Of a stretch of DNA of 29,690 bases, positions 1 to 8,463 are shown piece by piece. Source of the stretch: a virus. Under the pieces are notes generated by a model, which made no database searches, was not told the DNA's origin, and saw nothing but the letters and a program-made list of their open reading frames with translations. The DNA is taken from positions 1 to 29,690 of IMG/VR virus record IMGVR_UViG_3300010970_000141. One strand, given 5' to 3'. How positions within the stretch are numbered: position 1 is the first letter of the stretch; the number at the start of each line of letters is the position of its first letter. Both the position numbers and the translations under genes were made by a program.

Positions 1-5
1 TGTTG

Positions 6-557
6 ATGATAAACATATATGAGAACCACATAATGTCTCCGGCAAAGTGTGGTTCTCGTTTTTTAGATTCTATATACAACACAAAACAAAGAGTTTTACC
101 ACACCAACTACTTATTGAATTACCTAAAACGGATTATATTGTTATTAGAAATCCTTATGAGCATTTAGTATCCGCATTACATACCGATTTATTGCATGTT
201 TGGAACAAAGAATGGGTAAATGAAACAGAAGAAGATGTAATTAGATGGTATAGTACAGATGAAGGTGGTTCTCATTATTGGTTAAAATTATACAAAACAT
301 TATATGAGTATTGGGAAGTAACTAATAGAACTCCTAAAATAATATTATTACATCAATTGAGTAATATTGTGGATACCAAACATCCATATAATGAAACTGA
401 ATATCAATTCAAAGAGTTTGATATTTGGAAATCAAAGAGTGAGGTAATAGGATATATTATTAAAAAATATCCAATTGAACATGGTATGATGATGAAAGGT
501 GTTTTAGAAGAACAACAATATTATCACAACTTTTTAGATACATTAATAGGGTTATGA
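6..557 (+). CDS. Sulfotransferase-like protein
   Basis: A 183-residue protein that probably transfers sulfate from PAPS to a glycan or other acceptor. Residues 11-18 (SPAKCGSR) sit where sulfotransferases have the 5'-phosphosulfate loop (PKxGST type). Residues 47-57, with R48, N49, P50, Y51 and S56, resemble the 3'-phosphate-binding motif (RNPYxRLVS). Both the order and the spacing fit the family, although the protein is shorter than typical carbohydrate sulfotransferases (250-350 residues). ATG at 6 is chosen; a TTG lies directly before it. Because the window begins here, an earlier start cannot be fully excluded, but family members often begin just before the phosphosulfate loop. The stop overlaps the next start (ATGA), which indicates translational coupling with the glycosyltransferases downstream. 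No SD is visible. Confidence 0.62.
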   Translation: MINIYENHIMSPAKCGSRFLDSIYNTKQRVLPHQLLIELPKTDYIVIRNPYEHLVSALHTDLLHVWNKEWVNETEEDVIRWYSTDEGGSHYWLKLYKTLYEYWEVTNRTPKIILLHQLSNIVDTKHPYNETEYQFKEFDIWKSKSEVIGYIIKKYPIEHGMMMKGVLEEQQYYHNFLDTLIGL

Positions 558-1600
558 AAAACTTTTGCATAGGAACACTTACACATTCAGCAGAAAATCG
601 TGATAAGTATTTTGTAGATACTGTTAATAGTTTTTTGGAAAACACAATAGTTCCAGAAGGTGTAAATTGGTTTATATATTTTAATGGTGAATACGATAGT
701 CCTGTCATAAGTTCAATCCGCGAAATGGTTGATAAATGGAGTCATCTGGTAAACTTTCATTTATTTTGTGAAGGTAAAAATCTAGGAGTTGGACCAGGTA
801 TAAATAAATTAAACGAGTATTTAAAATTATACGAATACTCTTTATTTTTGGAAGGAGATTGGATTACTTTGCCAGAATCTATAAGTGGATACGATAAAAA
901 TTGGTTAATGGATTGTTTGGAATTATTGGAAACCGATAATGAAGTAGACCAAATACAATTACGCAGATTTCAGCACGATGTGGATGATAGACAATTTGGG
1001 TACGGATATTGGATAAATCAATCAAACATTAAAAAAGAAACCGATAAATTTTTATTTTTAAATAAAAGGGATTATGGAAATAATCCCACTATTCGTAGAA
1101 ACCAAAAACATTTTGATGTAGGTATTTTCCCATTAAAAGAATACTATGATGAAAACGGAGAACCTACCGAATTAAAAGGAAATCCGTATTGGGGACAAGC
1201 AGAAATACAAGCATCTACATTGGGTGAACAATTGGGTTCTGTAACATTAAAGTTTGGAAACTTTGTTCATTGTGACCATTGGGAATACGGAACTAATTTT
1301 CAGGAAGCAATTAAAAACATAAAAGGATGCGGATACAAAACAAATTCGGTTGTAAATTGTAAGTATGGTTTTTTATTTCCAAGAGAAGAGTTTTGTTTAG
1401 GATGTAGAAAATCAAAAGATTTTACAGATTTGGAAGCACACAATTCATTTTTTGAACAACAAATACATACTGCCTTTTGGGCTAGAAAATCTAAAGAAGA
1501 TATTAAAGAAAGGATTTTAACAAACGAAGATACACCACCTGTAAATATCAATGATTATATTGATATAGCATACAAACAACATACCGATTATGAATCATAA
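554..1600 (+). CDS. Glycosyltransferase-like protein (GT-A type)
   Basis: A 348-residue protein that resembles nucleotide-sugar-dependent GT-A glycosyltransferases. The first 110 residues have the expected alternating strand/helix pattern. A hydrophobic strand ends in LEGDW near residue 100, where GT2 enzymes carry their acidic metal-binding motif, but a clear DxD is absent. The C-terminal part contains a CxxC pair (C281, C284) and several aromatic residues and has no family I can name. The gene overlaps both neighbours (4 nt upstream, 11 nt downstream), so it belongs to the same coupled operon. The acceptor is unknown; given the context it may be a phage fibre or a host surface glycan. It could also be an unrelated GT-A-fold protein. 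Confidence 0.5.
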   Translation: MKNFCIGTLTHSAENRDKYFVDTVNSFLENTIVPEGVNWFIYFNGEYDSPVISSIREMVDKWSHLVNFHLFCEGKNLGVGPGINKLNEYLKLYEYSLFLEGDWITLPESISGYDKNWLMDCLELLETDNEVDQIQLRRFQHDVDDRQFGYGYWINQSNIKKETDKFLFLNKRDYGNNPTIRRNQKHFDVGIFPLKEYYDENGEPTELKGNPYWGQAEIQASTLGEQLGSVTLKFGNFVHCDHWEYGTNFQEAIKNIKGCGYKTNSVVNCKYGFLFPREEFCLGCRKSKDFTDLEAHNSFFEQQIHTAFWARKSKEDIKERILTNEDTPPVNINDYIDIAYKQHTDYES

Positions 1601-2498
1601 ATCAAATAATCCAGAAATATTTTGGTACGTTGACACTATAAATTATAGTACAACTGATAATATTGTAAAGGGTTGGATGTTACATACATCTAAAATAATT
1701 AAAAATATTAAAATTGGAGATAATAGTTTAGAATATAAATCATCCAACAGAGAAGATGTTAGAGGAGTTTATCCAAACGCATTTGGTATTGTTGGCTTTG
1801 AATTGGTAGTACCAAATGAATTAATTGATTCTCCATTAGATATTCATTTATTAAATGGTGATATTGAGCAAATTGAAAGTTTAAAAAAGTTTTTTGTATT
1901 TTATTCAGGTTTTCAACATGGTAATAAAAACCTAATAGTAGTTGATGATTTTTATTACAATCCTGATATGATTCGTGATTATGCAATAAACAACTTAAAG
2001 TTTAAAGAAAGTGATTATCATAGAGGAAAACGTAGCGAAGATAAGTTTATCTTAAATGGTACAAAGGAAAAATTAGAAGAGATATTAGGTAGAAAGATTG
2101 TAAATTGGAATTATGAATATTATGCAAACGGAGTATTCCAATATTGTACATCTTATGACCCGATTGTATATCATGTAGATTCACAACAATTTGCAGGTGT
2201 GGTATTTTTAACACCAGATGCACCATTAGATTCAGGTACGGCAACATATCGTAGTAAGATTACAGGTAAGACTCGATTGGAACAAAATGATGAAACGTAC
2301 CAACAAACATTTAAAGGTGTAAGTAATGAAATGAACTTTTACGATAGTACATCATATGAGGTAGTAGATAAAGTTTCAAATGTATATAACCGATTGGTAA
2401 TGTGGGATGCAAAAGCAATCCACGCAGCCACAAACTATTTTGGTGATAGTATTGAAAATGCAAGATTTTTCCAACTTTTTTTCTTTGATGTAGAATAA
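1590..2498 (+). CDS. Fe(II)/2-oxoglutarate-dependent dioxygenase (DUF6445-like)
   Basis: A 302-residue predicted dioxygenase. Residues 1-100 form a beta-rich domain with a GW...R-DV...GF pattern that I associate with accessory domains of bacterial glycosyltransferases. Residues 110-302 look like a double-stranded beta-helix oxygenase. The facial triad would be H195 and D197 (HVD) plus H278 (AIHAATN), and R292 (NARFFQ) would bind the 2-oxoglutarate carboxylate. The core (FLTPDAPLDSGT, RSKITG) resembles DUF6445 proteins found in marine phages and bacteria. The substrate is unknown. Its position among glycosyltransferases and upstream of Pro-, Ser- and Thr-rich collagen-like fibres makes a glycan or a fibre residue plausible. 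It overlaps both neighbours, and no SD is visible. Confidence 0.72.
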   Translation: MNHKSNNPEIFWYVDTINYSTTDNIVKGWMLHTSKIIKNIKIGDNSLEYKSSNREDVRGVYPNAFGIVGFELVVPNELIDSPLDIHLLNGDIEQIESLKKFFVFYSGFQHGNKNLIVVDDFYYNPDMIRDYAINNLKFKESDYHRGKRSEDKFILNGTKEKLEEILGRKIVNWNYEYYANGVFQYCTSYDPIVYHVDSQQFAGVVFLTPDAPLDSGTATYRSKITGKTRLEQNDETYQQTFKGVSNEMNFYDSTSYEVVDKVSNVYNRLVMWDAKAIHAATNYFGDSIENARFFQLFFFDVE

Positions 2499-4330
2499 TG
2501 AAATTCCATATAATAACACGTTGCAGTAGAGTAAATAATTTAGATAAAGTAAGAACATCCATCTTTGGTAATTATACAGGTGATGAGAGTGATATTAAAT
2601 GGCATATCTTATTTGATACTACAAGATTAAAAGATATATCAGCTGAATTACTAGCTAAATTGAATAATCCTAATATCCAACTACATTTTGTAAAAAGTAA
2701 TGGTACAGATTATTTGTATCCACAAATGAGTGATTTAGCAAAAACATTTGATGATGGTTTTGTGGTAGTGGTAGATGATGATAATGTAGTTCATCACCAA
2801 TTTTTTAATGAGGTTGTAAAGGCAATTGAAGCAAGTGATGGAACGCAAAGAATATTTGTAGTAAATCAAGGTGTATATGGTAAAGATTTTACGGGATTAG
2901 AGGTAAGAGAAGCTAAACCTGAAAATATGAAATATCAAGGTGTAGATATTGCCCAATTAGTATTTCACCATTCGGTATTTCAACAATATGGTTTTACGGG
3001 AGATTACGCAGGTGATGGTATTTTGATAGATAAAATCTTTGCGGAAAATCCACAATGGTTTAGTTATATTCAAAAAGAATTATGTTACTATAATCATTTA
3101 GAAACAACACCAAAAGCAAAAGTTCCAAAAGTATTATTGATAAACAAAGGACCACGTGTTGAATTAAAATCTTACAAAGCAGCTGATTACGAAGATGATA
3201 GTTTAATGACAATTCAATTGCAAAACGATACGGATATTGAAAAAACAATTGTATCTATTAATCCAGATTCTATTGTAACAATTTCAGAAGATTGGAAAAA
3301 CTTTCCTAATTTGGCAAATTTACCTTTGCAAATTCGTAATAAATGGATTACATTACCGAAGGTAGATGGTAATACAGGTGAAGCAGCGTATCACTGCGCT
3401 ATGGCAAACATATTAAATAACGATGTTTCACAATTGATTTCTTATTTTACCCCAATCTACAATACTGGTGAAAAATTATGTAAAACATATACCTCATTAG
3501 TAAATCAAACATACAACAATTGGGAGTGGGTATTGGTAAATGATTCAACGGATGGTGGTAAAACCCTTAAAATTGCAGAAGAAATTGCTAAAAATGACCC
3601 GAGAGTAAAAGTGTATGATTTTAGAGAAAAGAGTGGTGGTATAATTGGTGAAAGTAAATGGCGAGCTGCAAGTTTATGTAGAGGATATTTATTAGCAGAA
3701 TTAGACCACGATGATTACCTTACTACTGATTGTACTTATTATCTTCATGCCGCATCACAAGCTCACCCAGAAATTGGTTTCTTTTATACCGATAATGCTG
3801 AATGTGATGAGAATTGGAACTCACTACATTACGCTGATGGGTTTGCATTTGGTTATGGTAAATATGAAAGTGTTGTATCAGATGGTATGAAATATGATTC
3901 GTGTATTGCACCGAACATAAATCCAAAAACCATTCGCCACATCGTAGGTGTTCCAAACCATATTAGAGCTTGGAGAAGAGAAACCTATTTCCAAATTGGT
4001 GGACACAACAGAGATTTGGCAATTGCAGATGATTACGAATTATTAGTAAGAACATTTTTGGGAACACTAATGATGAGAATACCAAAGATGTGCTACGTTC
4101 AGTTTATTTACAACAACACAACTGGTAGAAATACGCATGATTTAAGTAGAGCAGATATTCAACGTAGAGTAAGAACTATTATGTATCACTACAACGATAG
4201 AATTGCAAAGAGATTTGAAGAGTTGGGATTAAAAGATTACTGCTATAACCAAAATCCAAACAATCCATTAGATGTACCATCAAGAATTGGTATAGATGAA
4301 AACAACGCAAATAAAACATTTAAAATATGA
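2498..4330 (+). CDS. Two-domain glycosyltransferase, C-terminal GT2 domain
   Basis: A 610-residue protein. Residues 1-210 resemble a GT-A domain; a hydrophobic strand runs into three aspartates (D93-D95), a likely nucleotide-sugar/metal motif. Residues 220-310 form a linker. Residues 314-560 are a clear family 2 glycosyltransferase: the opening strand SYFTPIYNTG, the NQTYNNWEWVLVND segment, and the metal-binding motif D403-H-D-D406. The acceptor-binding half carries an RAWRRETYFQIGGHN segment, as in many GT2 enzymes. Two GT-A domains in one chain suggest transfer of two sugars in sequence, as in bifunctional polysaccharide synthases, but specificity cannot be read. The stop/start overlap upstream is TAATG and downstream ATGA, so translation is probably coupled across the operon. 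Confidence 0.78.
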   Translation: MKFHIITRCSRVNNLDKVRTSIFGNYTGDESDIKWHILFDTTRLKDISAELLAKLNNPNIQLHFVKSNGTDYLYPQMSDLAKTFDDGFVVVVDDDNVVHHQFFNEVVKAIEASDGTQRIFVVNQGVYGKDFTGLEVREAKPENMKYQGVDIAQLVFHHSVFQQYGFTGDYAGDGILIDKIFAENPQWFSYIQKELCYYNHLETTPKAKVPKVLLINKGPRVELKSYKAADYEDDSLMTIQLQNDTDIEKTIVSINPDSIVTISEDWKNFPNLANLPLQIRNKWITLPKVDGNTGEAAYHCAMANILNNDVSQLISYFTPIYNTGEKLCKTYTSLVNQTYNNWEWVLVNDSTDGGKTLKIAEEIAKNDPRVKVYDFREKSGGIIGESKWRAASLCRGYLLAELDHDDYLTTDCTYYLHAASQAHPEIGFFYTDNAECDENWNSLHYADGFAFGYGKYESVVSDGMKYDSCIAPNINPKTIRHIVGVPNHIRAWRRETYFQIGGHNRDLAIADDYELLVRTFLGTLMMRIPKMCYVQFIYNNTTGRNTHDLSRADIQRRVRTIMYHYNDRIAKRFEELGLKDYCYNQNPNNPLDVPSRIGIDENNANKTFKI

Positions 4331-4971
4331 TAAGTTTTGTAATACCTACGATGTGGAAAAATCCATCGAGATTGAGAGATATATTACATGATTACAAAAG
4401 AGCAGATATTCCAAATGCTGAATTTATACTAATTGACAATAATCATGGGTGTTATCTAGAATCTGAAATAACTATTTTAATTCCAAAAGAAAATTTGGGT
4501 GTAAATCCATCTTGGAATATTGGAGTAGAGTTGGCAAAAAATAATATAGTTTGTTTATTAAATGATGATATAGAAATAAACTTTCAGACAATAAAAAACA
4601 ATTTAGATGAAATAAACAATTTAGATTTTGGTATAATTGGTTTTGATGCAAACAAAAATTTAGGCACAGATTTTAATACCAACGTTGATAAGTTTGAGTT
4701 TAAAGAGGCAGATTGTAGAACATTGGGATTTGGGTGTATGATGTTTATTCGTAAAGAAAATTATTTAAAAATAGATGAAAGACTAAAAATATTCTTTGGT
4801 GATGATTTGTTGTATTGGTGGAATAGAGATAAACATAACAGACCAATATACATTATTGATAATCTAAAAGCGTTGGGTGAGTTAAGTGCAACAAGTAGAG
4901 ATTATGAACATTTATTACAAGAAGAATTGCCATATTTTGATGAAGAAATAAGAAGATTACAAAATGGATAA
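4327..4971 (+). CDS. Small family 2 glycosyltransferase
   Basis: A 214-residue GT-A protein close to a minimal catalytic domain. It opens with the typical SFVIPTMWKNPSRL strand, continues with an ENLGVNPSWNIGVE segment that fits the GT2 pattern, and has the metal-binding motif LLNDDIE with D80 and D81. A GFGCMMFIRKENY segment follows at the position where GT2 enzymes contact the acceptor. No membrane segment is seen, so it should act in the cytoplasm. The start overlaps the previous stop by four bases and the end overlaps the next gene by eight. The transferred sugar and the acceptor cannot be determined from the sequence. Confidence 0.75.
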   Translation: MISFVIPTMWKNPSRLRDILHDYKRADIPNAEFILIDNNHGCYLESEITILIPKENLGVNPSWNIGVELAKNNIVCLLNDDIEINFQTIKNNLDEINNLDFGIIGFDANKNLGTDFNTNVDKFEFKEADCRTLGFGCMMFIRKENYLKIDERLKIFFGDDLLYWWNRDKHNRPIYIIDNLKALGELSATSRDYEHLLQEELPYFDEEIRRLQNG

Positions 4972-7057
4972 GAAAAAGTTATTATATATAGTTCCACACC
5001 TTTCAACAGGTGGTATGCCACAATACCTATTAAAACAAATACAAACATTTAAAGATTTGTTTGAAATAATTGTTGTAGAGTATAATTGCGTATCTACGGA
5101 TTTTGTAGTTCAAAGAAACAAAATAAAAGAACTATGTGAGGTAATAACAATTGGTGAACATAAAAGTGATGTGGTTGGTATTGTTCGTAAAGAGCAACCC
5201 CACATCGTTCATTTTCAAGAAATACCAGAAACCTTTATAGATAAAGAATATCTAAACCAGATTTTTGATAATGGTAGAAACTATAATATAATAACAACAA
5301 CACATTCATCTTATACAGAACCAAAGGATTTACTATATACTGCCGATAAGTTTGTATTGGTAAGTGAGTGGAGTAGAAAAAGATTTGTTAATTACTTTAC
5401 GGATATTGAGTGTGATATTTGGGAATATCCTATTGAATATTGGAGTGGTGATAAAGATGAAGCAAAGCAAATTGTAGGATTTGATAAAGAATACAAACAC
5501 ATTCTCCACGTTGGTTTATTTACGGATGGTAAGAATCAGGGTGATATATTTGAGTTAGCAAGATTATGTGAAAAAGAAAACTATAAAGTAAAGTTTCACT
5601 TTGTAGGAAACCAAGCTGGTAATTTCCAATTCTATTGGGGACCGCTAATGGAAAACAAACCAAACAATTGTATAATTTGGGGAGAGCAAACTGATACCGA
5701 AAAGTTCTACAAAGCAGCTGATTTATTTTATTTTCCATCAAAATGGGAATTAAACCCATTGGCAGTTAAAGAAGCAATATCATATAATTTACCATTATTT
5801 CTTAAAAAATTACACACCTACGAAGATTACTACGATGGTATAGCAACCTACATAAGTGATAATCAACAAGATAACCTACAAAATATAGTAAAACAATTAA
5901 AACCAGAAAAAGTGATTTACGATAATATAATAAAAAACTTAAACACAACCAAAGAAATCTTTAATGTAAACTTTGTAGATGGTGGGTATATTGATGTAAA
6001 ATCTCCAACAAACGATGAATATGCGGTAAAATTCATAAACAAATCTACAAATCACGTAGAGTTTAACACTACACTTAAAGATGGGTATTGGGGAAAGACT
6101 GGTAAAAAATATTTTGTAGATTGGAAAGTAGAGGTTTACAAAGAAAACAATTTAATATTTGAGCATGATTTTAACCCAAAAGGTAAAAGGGTGTATATTG
6201 CATTGGAATCTAAATCGTTAGGTGATACTTTAGCTTGGTTTCCATATGCAGAAGAGTTCCGTAAGAAATGGGATTGTGATGTGATTGTATCTACATTCAG
6301 TAATCATTTTTTCAAAGAACAATACCCACAATTACAATTTATAGAGCCAGGCCAAACGGCACCTGATTTATATGCTATGTATCGTATAGGTTGGTATTAT
6401 GCAGATGATAAAAGTGCAGAAGTAGATTTTTCAAGAGTTCCAAACGATTTCAAACAATACCCTTTACAAAAAACTGCAACAGATGTATTGGGATTAGAAT
6501 ACAAAGAGGTTAGACCTTTACTAAAACTAAATGAAGAAATCAAAAGAGAAAAGCAGGTAGCGATTGCAATTCATGGAACTGCCCAATCAAAGTATTGGAA
6601 TAATGAAGGTGGTTGGCAAAAAGTAGTGCACTGGTTGAATATGGAAGGATATAGAGCAGTTCTTTTGAGTAGAGAGGGTGATGGATATATGGGAAACAAA
6701 CACCCATCGGGTATATGGCAACTACCAAACGGACCAATAGAAAATGTAATTGAAGAGTTACAAAAGAGCGAAGCATTCATAGGAATTGGTAGTGGATTGA
6801 GTTGGGTAAGTTGGGCAACTAAAACACCAACAATCCTTATATCAGGATTTTCAGAAGGTTTTGCAGAAACTCAATTGGATACGCATAGAATAACTGCACC
6901 AAAAGGTAAATGTAGTGGTTGTTTCAATCGTTATAGATTAGATGCTGGTGATTGGAATTGGTGCCCAGACCACAAAGATACAGATAGACAATTTGAATGT
7001 TCCAAATCAATTGAATACACAGAGGTAATTAAAATGTTGAAAAAGGTATTAGACTGA
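4964..7057 (+). CDS. GT4 glycosyltransferase fused to a TibC/Aah-like protein O-heptosyltransferase
   Basis: A 697-residue fusion. Residues 1-330 are a GT-B, family 4-type glycosyltransferase: an N-terminal VPHLSTGGMPQYL segment, a second Rossmann fold starting at HILHVGLFTDGKN, and a FPSKWELNPLAVKEA donor-binding region. Residues 335-697 match autotransporter strand-loop-strand O-heptosyltransferases (TibC/Aah, a GT9-like family). They comprise a small beta domain, then VYIALESKSLGDTLAWFPY (residues 410-428), a GGWQKV region, GIGSGLSWVSWATKTPTIL, and a C-terminal Cys4 motif (C650, C653, C667, C679; WCPDH between). In TibC such cysteines hold an iron atom. TibC glycosylates Ser/Thr of repetitive adhesins, so the fibre repeats downstream are candidate targets. 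The donor sugar here is unknown. This is the last gene of the operon; its stop overlaps a promoter-like motif. Confidence 0.8.
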   Translation: MDKKKLLYIVPHLSTGGMPQYLLKQIQTFKDLFEIIVVEYNCVSTDFVVQRNKIKELCEVITIGEHKSDVVGIVRKEQPHIVHFQEIPETFIDKEYLNQIFDNGRNYNIITTTHSSYTEPKDLLYTADKFVLVSEWSRKRFVNYFTDIECDIWEYPIEYWSGDKDEAKQIVGFDKEYKHILHVGLFTDGKNQGDIFELARLCEKENYKVKFHFVGNQAGNFQFYWGPLMENKPNNCIIWGEQTDTEKFYKAADLFYFPSKWELNPLAVKEAISYNLPLFLKKLHTYEDYYDGIATYISDNQQDNLQNIVKQLKPEKVIYDNIIKNLNTTKEIFNVNFVDGGYIDVKSPTNDEYAVKFINKSTNHVEFNTTLKDGYWGKTGKKYFVDWKVEVYKENNLIFEHDFNPKGKRVYIALESKSLGDTLAWFPYAEEFRKKWDCDVIVSTFSNHFFKEQYPQLQFIEPGQTAPDLYAMYRIGWYYADDKSAEVDFSRVPNDFKQYPLQKTATDVLGLEYKEVRPLLKLNEEIKREKQVAIAIHGTAQSKYWNNEGGWQKVVHWLNMEGYRAVLLSREGDGYMGNKHPSGIWQLPNGPIENVIEELQKSEAFIGIGSGLSWVSWATKTPTILISGFSEGFAETQLDTHRITAPKGKCSGCFNRYRLDAGDWNWCPDHKDTDRQFECSKSIEYTEVIKMLKKVLD

Positions 7058-7067
7058 TATTTATATT
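7056..7067 (+). promoter_or_regulatory. Candidate late promoter motif (copy 1)
   Basis: GATATTTATATT contains the 10-mer ATATTTATAT that recurs before late genes. It overlaps the stop codon of the glycosyltransferase fusion and ends about 21 nt before the next ATG. It would start the transcription unit of the two proteins at 7089-11001. Confidence 0.55.
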
Positions 7068-7088
7068 AGTTGAATAATACTTTTACAA

Positions 7089-8459
7089 ATGACATTAGCA
7101 GCATCAGGTTCAAATATAACTTTATCGGGAATTAGAACGGAGATGGCAGTTACTGCCTCTCCATTTTCTTTGGGACAAGCAAACGGTGATGTATATACTC
7201 GTATAAATCTAACAGGTGCACCAAACATAAATGATACTTATCCAGTAAAGATGAGTGAGTTTGGTTCGTATAATCACACATCGGCATCTGCAAACGCTGG
7301 TATTTTGTATGATGGATTGGTATTGGGTTATTGGACAGTATTAGGTCCAAACGTACCATTTAAAGCAAGAAGATTTCATGATAAATGGTGGATGGTTCAA
7401 CAACAAGGTGGACTTCCATTAGGAACAAGCGTAGCAAATGCCTACTCATCAAGTGTAGATTCATTTTTACCAAGGGGTGCGGAAATGATAATAAATGGGG
7501 CACTTGTATTATATAGTGCATCTTATGGTGAATTAGTTCCTTATTTTGCATTTGTATCATCTGCATTTGGAGGATTGGCAGGACCAGATACTGGAACATT
7601 TCCACCACCAGAAGGATACTATTATCATGTAGATGTACCAAACGATTATTATACATACACATCTCAATACAATTTACCTGCAACCGCTTCTGTAACTACA
7701 TTAGAGGCAGGTATTCCAGAGGTTAAATATTTAGGTGGGGTAACGGGTTCATATTCATACTCGGTAGATTTGGGAAGTACTTTTGGAGAGGTTACACTTA
7801 CTTACGATGCTGGTGAATTACCCGATAGATTTATAGTACAATACTCTGGTTCAAATATAATTGATACTGGATTTAGAGGTGATACAATACATAACAGAGC
7901 ACTAAAAAGACGTGGTAAAATAAATGGAATATCGGGTTCAGCAGCCGGAACGGCAAGTTTTACAAAATTATCAACAGTAACAGGTTCAATAGTAATCGTA
8001 CAATCGCCATTAGGAAATACGAACTTTGGATTTACTTTAAGTCCACCTGTAAAACCTGCACAACAAACGGTAACATTCTTTGCAAGAGTTACGGGTAGTG
8101 TATCTCCTACATATACTAATTCTAAAATATATTGGAGTTCGGCTAATGATGTTTATGCATCCGTAACAAACGGGTATATGACCGGTTCATCGGTGGGTAG
8201 TTCAACATATGTAAATATGGGTTCTATGACAATTACATCGGGCTCTACTTTATCATACTTTGCATCAGATAATACGGGAAGTAATATAACGGCTTACTAC
8301 ACACAAAATACTGGTTCATTTATTTGTGGTGCAGATGCACAAACAATTGGTTCTAATACAAATGTATATGTAACAATACAAATTGATGCAACTGGTAGCT
8401 TTGTACCTTGCTTAAATGCATTCGGACCTGGTATTTATTATACATTAACTGGAATTTAA
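7089..8459 (+). CDS. Putative tail fibre or appendage protein
   Basis: A 456-residue protein rich in Gly, Ser, Thr and Tyr with predicted beta structure throughout and no signal peptide. Residues 8-60 (ITLSGIRTE..., SLGQANGD, YPVKMSEFGSYNH) match a short module common at the N terminus of phage tail-tip and fibre proteins, where IxLSxIRxE is followed by a closing MSxFGSYNH segment. That module probably attaches the protein to the virion. The rest has no family I recognise; repeated TGS/GSS strands suggest a trimeric beta-rich shaft or head. There is no SD; the leader begins about 20 nt upstream, at the candidate promoter. The next gene follows four bases after the stop, so the two are probably co-expressed. 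Confidence 0.55.
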   Translation: MTLAASGSNITLSGIRTEMAVTASPFSLGQANGDVYTRINLTGAPNINDTYPVKMSEFGSYNHTSASANAGILYDGLVLGYWTVLGPNVPFKARRFHDKWWMVQQQGGLPLGTSVANAYSSSVDSFLPRGAEMIINGALVLYSASYGELVPYFAFVSSAFGGLAGPDTGTFPPPEGYYYHVDVPNDYYTYTSQYNLPATASVTTLEAGIPEVKYLGGVTGSYSYSVDLGSTFGEVTLTYDAGELPDRFIVQYSGSNIIDTGFRGDTIHNRALKRRGKINGISGSAAGTASFTKLSTVTGSIVIVQSPLGNTNFGFTLSPPVKPAQQTVTFFARVTGSVSPTYTNSKIYWSSANDVYASVTNGYMTGSSVGSSTYVNMGSMTITSGSTLSYFASDNTGSNITAYYTQNTGSFICGADAQTIGSNTNVYVTIQIDATGSFVPCLNAFGPGIYYTLTGI

Positions 8460-8463
8460 CAAT

